Source: an uncultured Sutterella sp. (GTDB taxonomy: Bacteria > Pseudomonadota > Gammaproteobacteria > Burkholderiales > Burkholderiaceae_F). Taken from it: a stretch of DNA of 8,291 nucleotides. The translations under genes and the position numbers were made by a program. Shown here piece after piece: positions 6,057-8,291 of the stretch. The notes under the pieces are model-generated. The model was given only the letters and a program-made list of their open reading frames with translations, searched no databases and was not told the DNA's origin. The stretch covers positions 1-8,291 of the forward strand of contig UQUM01000061.1 in NCBI GenBank assembly GCA_900544255.1, written 5' to 3'. Each line of letters opens with the position of its first letter. Within the stretch, counting starts at the first letter, position 1.

Positions 6057-6835
6057 TGCGTCTTGCAGGTAAACATATCGTCATTACCGGTATCAATTCG
6101 GAACGTTCCATTGCTTACGGGATTGCAAAGGCGTGTAAGGCAGAAGGGGCAGAGCTCATTTTGACTTACAACAACCCGCGGTTTGAAGCGCGTCTCAAAC
6201 AATATGGGGAAACGTTCGAGGCGCCGGTGGTGACGTTGGATGCGGCGGACGATGCTTCGATTGACGCTGCCGCTGAAGCGGTCAAAGCGATTTGGCCTGA
6301 CGGCGTGGACGGCGTGCTGCATTCGATTGCATGGGCTCCCCGGGAAGCCATTGCCGGGTCGTTTTTGGACGGCATTTCCCGCGAGGGGTTTCTCGGGGCG
6401 ATGAACGTGTCCGTTTATTCTTTTGCGGGGATCATGAAGGCATTTGCGCCGCAGATGACGCGGGGCGGTGCTTTTTTGACGCTTTCTTACCTCGGATCTG
6501 AGCGCGTCGTCCCGAACTACAACACCATGGGGGTCGCCAAGGCAGCGCTTGAAGCGACCGTGCGGTACGCTGCGGCCGATTTGGGATCGAAGGGAATTCG
6601 GGTGAACGCCCTTTCCTGCGGGCCCGTGAAGACGCTTGCCGCCGCCGGCATCAAGCATTTCTCGAAGATGCTCAATGAGAATGCGGCGGTGGCGCCGATG
6701 CACGCCAACATTACGCTCGAAGACGTAGGGACGACGGCGGCGTTTTATTTTTCGGACGCCGCCCGGATGACGACCGGTCAGACGATCTACATTGACGGCG
6801 GTTTTGAAATAATGGCGCCCGGAGCGGCGAGCTGA
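6056..6835 (+). CDS. fabI: Enoyl-[acyl-carrier-protein] reductase (NADH), type II fatty acid synthesis
   Basis: This 259-residue short-chain dehydrogenase-like enzyme reduces trans-2-enoyl-ACP in the last step of each elongation cycle in the cytoplasm. The nucleotide-binding start VITGINSERSIAYGIAKA (9-26) is the FabI form of the dinucleotide motif. The catalytic set is present as Tyr145 (LTLSYLGSER), Tyr155 and Lys162 (NYNTMGVAKAALEA), in the FabI spacing Y-X9-Y-X6-K. CGPVKTLAAAGIK (188-200) is the substrate-loop signature, and IDGGF closes the fold. At the site of E. coli Gly93 it has Ala92 (HSIAWAP), a residue also natural in other FabI enzymes that remain inhibitor-sensitive, so resistance should not be inferred. 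AAAGGAG (6041-6047) precedes the ATG by 8 bases, and the ATG shares one base with the previous stop. Confidence 0.97.
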   Translation: MRLAGKHIVITGINSERSIAYGIAKACKAEGAELILTYNNPRFEARLKQYGETFEAPVVTLDAADDASIDAAAEAVKAIWPDGVDGVLHSIAWAPREAIAGSFLDGISREGFLGAMNVSVYSFAGIMKAFAPQMTRGGAFLTLSYLGSERVVPNYNTMGVAKAALEATVRYAAADLGSKGIRVNALSCGPVKTLAAAGIKHFSKMLNENAAVAPMHANITLEDVGTTAAFYFSDAARMTTGQTIYIDGGFEIMAPGAAS

Positions 6836-6846
6836 GCGTAACGGAC

Positions 6847-6853
6847 GGAGGAG
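6847..6853 (+). promoter_or_regulatory. Strong ribosome binding site of the third operon gene
   Basis: GGAGGAG ends 6 bases before the ATG at 6860, the best-matching site in the window, and fixes that start inside the 24-base gap after fabI. Confidence 0.75.
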
Positions 6854-6859
6854 ACTTTC

Positions 6860-8017
6860 ATGGCAAAGGCAGTACGGATTCCGCTGCCGGCGGACATTAA
6901 AAATTGGCCGGACGATCCCAAGATGAAGGTCTTCCTGTCCAACGGGACGCTCTACGGCGGCTATCGACTGAGAAAACGCGATCCGCAGACGCATCGTCAG
7001 CACGAACAGAAGGTGTATTCGGGGCGGATCATCGACAACGTCTACTACCCCATGGAAGAATTTCGGGAGAAATTCACGCGCACGGGGGAACGGCGGGAAA
7101 AGGTGGCGGCCGAGGCTCAGGTAAAAGCCGCAGGGCTCCCACCCGAAGTCGCGAATCGAGTCATCAAGCGTGATGCGGAACGTCAGATGCTGATGACGAA
7201 CATCGCCGACATGTTGGGTGACTTCGGCGGGACGTTGAATGAAGCGCCGGAAAAAATCAAACCCGCCAAAACGGTCAAAAAGTCACCGAAGCCGTCCTCC
7301 GAGAATTTGCCGGATGCGTTTGAGGCGGGGGACGCGGACGCTGTTACGGATATTGATGGCGTGCAGGTTGCGGACGTAAAGGCTTCCGGCGCGGGAGCGA
7401 CGCTCGTGAGTTTCCCGACGGAAACGGCGTGCGCCGCTATCCTCCGTTTGGGTAAAACTACACCGGTTTGGGGTGCTGAACGCGTGTTGACGACGGGGCG
7501 CCTTGCCGGGTCAGTGTTTCTCACGCGCGAAGCGGATGCGGCGGCAGCCGTCGCACGACTTTGGGATAAGCAGGATTTCGGTGTGGTGGCGACGCTGCCG
7601 GGGGACGATCGCCCGCGGCTGACCGCGAAGGATCTTTTGGGCGGCTCCAAAAAATTCACGGCCGGTCAGTCGGGGGTGGGACTCGGACTCGCGATGGGGT
7701 TGCAGTCGGCATCGCGATCGACGGACGGGGTCGGGGTCGGGGTTTTGGTAACCGGAACTTCGGCGGGTTTGGCAGACGCCGTATCCGGCGAAGCGGTATT
7801 GCTCGCGGTGACGGATGCGGTTTTGAATGGAGTGGAACTCGAGCAGACGGCGCTTTCGGTGTTGGACGGCTTTTCTCAGGCAGGATGGCTGACAGAAGGC
7901 GTCGTGGTGCTCGTCGTGAGCACGGGAACGTCGGAAAGAATTCCTGCCCTGACCAAGATAGCGGCTGCGGCAGCCGAGGCGGCGAGAGCCGCCGGGCGAA
8001 AGGCGAAAAAACGTTGA
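6860..8017 (+). CDS. Unrecognised 385-residue two-part protein downstream of fabI
   Basis: I do not recognise this gene as a whole. Residues 1-80 form a compact basic region (MKVFLSNGTLYGGYRLRKRD, then HEQKVYSGRIIDNVYYPMEEF) whose strand-basic loop-'k.Y.GrI..n.fyp' order faintly resembles the N-terminus of IS4/IS1634-type transposases; no DDE catalytic domain follows. Residues 80-125 look helical. A Lys/Pro-rich linker (130-148, KIKPAKTVKKSPKPSSE) leads to an Ala/Gly/Val-rich half (about 175-360) with glycine-valine runs (SGVGLGLAMG, DGVGVGVLVTGTSAG) and a hydrophobic VVVLVVSTG. The tail is Ala/Arg/Lys-rich (AAAAAEAARAAGRKAKKR). It lies 24 bases after fabI with an excellent ribosome site, so it is probably in that operon. 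There is no signal peptide. It may be a domesticated or recombined gene, but this is speculation. Confidence 0.7.
   Translation: MAKAVRIPLPADIKNWPDDPKMKVFLSNGTLYGGYRLRKRDPQTHRQHEQKVYSGRIIDNVYYPMEEFREKFTRTGERREKVAAEAQVKAAGLPPEVANRVIKRDAERQMLMTNIADMLGDFGGTLNEAPEKIKPAKTVKKSPKPSSENLPDAFEAGDADAVTDIDGVQVADVKASGAGATLVSFPTETACAAILRLGKTTPVWGAERVLTTGRLAGSVFLTREADAAAAVARLWDKQDFGVVATLPGDDRPRLTAKDLLGGSKKFTAGQSGVGLGLAMGLQSASRSTDGVGVGVLVTGTSAGLADAVSGEAVLLAVTDAVLNGVELEQTALSVLDGFSQAGWLTEGVVVLVVSTGTSERIPALTKIAAAAAEAARAAGRKAKKR
7727..7748 (+). repeat. G-run tract with G-quadruplex potential
   Basis: Three GGGG runs (7727-7730, 7733-7736, 7739-7742) separated by TC, then TTTT and GG (7747-7748). It encodes the Gly-Val run of the 385-residue protein. 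On the coding strand, and so in the mRNA, it could fold a two-tier quadruplex, or serve as a slippage-prone repeat unit (GGGGTC). Confidence 0.45.
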
Positions 8018-8036
8018 CAGGGTGCCGTCAATCACG

Positions 8037-8077
8037 AATCGGTTGTCCGCTAAAGAAAACGCCAACCGATTTCTTTG
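8037..8077 (+). terminator. Probable terminator of the fabI operon
   Basis: AATCGGTTG (8037-8045) and CAACCGATT (8063-8071) form a perfect 9-bp stem with a 17-base loop, followed by TTCTTTG. It begins 20 bases after the stop of the last operon gene. The loop is larger than usual, which lowers confidence. Confidence 0.6.
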
Positions 8078-8129
8078 ACGAAAAATCAGTGGCGGATGTG
8101 TCGTCGGCAAAAATAAACCGCAACAAAAT

Positions 8130-8158
8130 TTGACAAGCGGTGTTTTGCCTTCCATAAT
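8130..8158 (+). promoter_or_regulatory. Near-consensus sigma-70 promoter
   Basis: TTGACA (8130-8135), a 17-base spacer and CATAAT (8153-8158) match the consensus at 11 of 12 positions. A/T-rich sequence directly upstream (AAAAATAAACC..CAACAAAATT) could act as an UP element. The bases after the -10 are GC-rich (GCACCCCC), as in promoters under stringent control, for example those of stable RNA genes. Transcription should begin near 8165 and drive whatever lies to the right. Confidence 0.85.
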
Positions 8159-8195
8159 GCACCCCCTTCGCCGATAACAACGACGAAGACAAGTG

Positions 8196-8201
8196 AGGAG
8201 G
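8196..8201 (+). promoter_or_regulatory. Shine-Dalgarno sequence of the right-edge ORF
   Basis: AGGAGG is a full-strength ribosome site but lies 12 bases before the ATG at 8214, longer than the usual 5-9. Shifted pairing through AGGGG (8199-8203) would shorten this to 10. Confidence 0.45.
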
Positions 8202-8207
8202 GGCTGG

Positions 8208-8224
8208 CGATTCATGAAGAATCG
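8208..8224 (+). repeat. Hairpin presenting a start codon in its loop
   Basis: CGATTC (8208-8213) and GAATCG (8219-8224) pair perfectly around ATGAA, so the loop is the ATG of the right-edge ORF plus two bases. It could modulate initiation or be coincidental. Confidence 0.5.
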
Positions 8225-8291
8225 GCAACGCTTCTGGGAGCGAAAAACAAAAAGTTTGCTCCGCCACTTGCAAAACCGGTTCGACTTCTGT
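8214..8291 (+). CDS. Start of a basic protein running off the right edge
   Basis: From the ATG at 8214 the frame is open for 26 codons to the window end, beginning MKNRQRFWERKTKSLL and rich in Arg and Lys. It lies downstream of the near-consensus promoter (about 50 bases of leader) and a strong Shine-Dalgarno, which is why I list it despite its length. No family can be named from so few residues. The stable-RNA-like promoter means the transcript could instead be the leader of an RNA operon, in which case this ORF is accidental. Confidence 0.4.
   Translation, partial: MKNRQRFWERKTKSLLRHLQNRFDFC

Noticed and set aside
5930..7003. Minus-strand open frame of 357 codons antisense to fabI
   Set aside because: It covers the fabI coding sequence, has antisense-type composition (Arg/His-rich) and no recognisable domain.
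7511..8215. Minus-strand open frame of 234 codons at the right side
   Set aside because: It crosses the fabI operon terminator and the strong promoter, is Arg-rich and lacks any motif; the plus-strand gene has a clear ribosome site.
1..8291. CRISPR array or defence system
   Set aside because: No regularly spaced direct repeats and no recognisable defence effector apart from the partial TnpB.

Overview
The window (roughly 55-60% G+C by eye, not computed) looks like a gammaproteobacterium/betaproteobacterium-type chromosome segment. The gene content and composition would fit an intestinal Burkholderiales lineage such as the Sutterellaceae, but this is an inference without any search. It holds one mobile gene fragment at the left edge, a minus-strand envelope/efflux gene cluster, a tRNA gene, a plus-strand peptidase gene, a plus-strand fabI operon, and the promoter and first codons of another gene at the right edge.

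Left edge (1-663): the N-terminal 173 codons of a TnpB/IS605 OrfB-type protein run leftward off the window with no tnpA beside them. A strong hairpin at 606-644 separates this from the next cluster. Minus cluster (664-3947, read right to left): a MATE-family multidrug efflux pump, then with an 11-base overlap a protein with the layout of the DUF4143/COG1373 ATPases but without a Walker A motif, then a small lipoprotein and a small three-helix membrane protein. Close spacing suggests one transcript that ends at the 606-644 hairpin.

Centre (3948-5621): a minus-strand tRNA-Leu(UAA) with its own terminator, then divergently iadA, an isoaspartyl dipeptidase in which every metal and substrate ligand of the E. 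coli enzyme can be matched at a constant offset of 7 residues. The iadA-fabI gap carries a consensus -10 box (TATAAT) surrounded by several nested dyads.

Right (5622-8017): a three-gene plus-strand operon made of an unrecognised 137-residue helical protein (GTG start), fabI (enoyl-ACP reductase of type II fatty acid synthesis) joined to it by a one-base stop/start overlap, and an unrecognised 385-residue two-part protein. A terminator-like hairpin follows. The last 270 bases hold a near-consensus sigma-70 promoter and a strong Shine-Dalgarno before an ORF that leaves the window, with its ATG exposed in the loop of a perfect hairpin.

No CRISPR array, defence island or complete mobile element is visible. 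The observations most worth a second look are the ATPase-like protein without ATP-binding motifs, the solitary TnpB, the two unrecognised genes flanking fabI, and the hairpin-presented start codon at the right edge.
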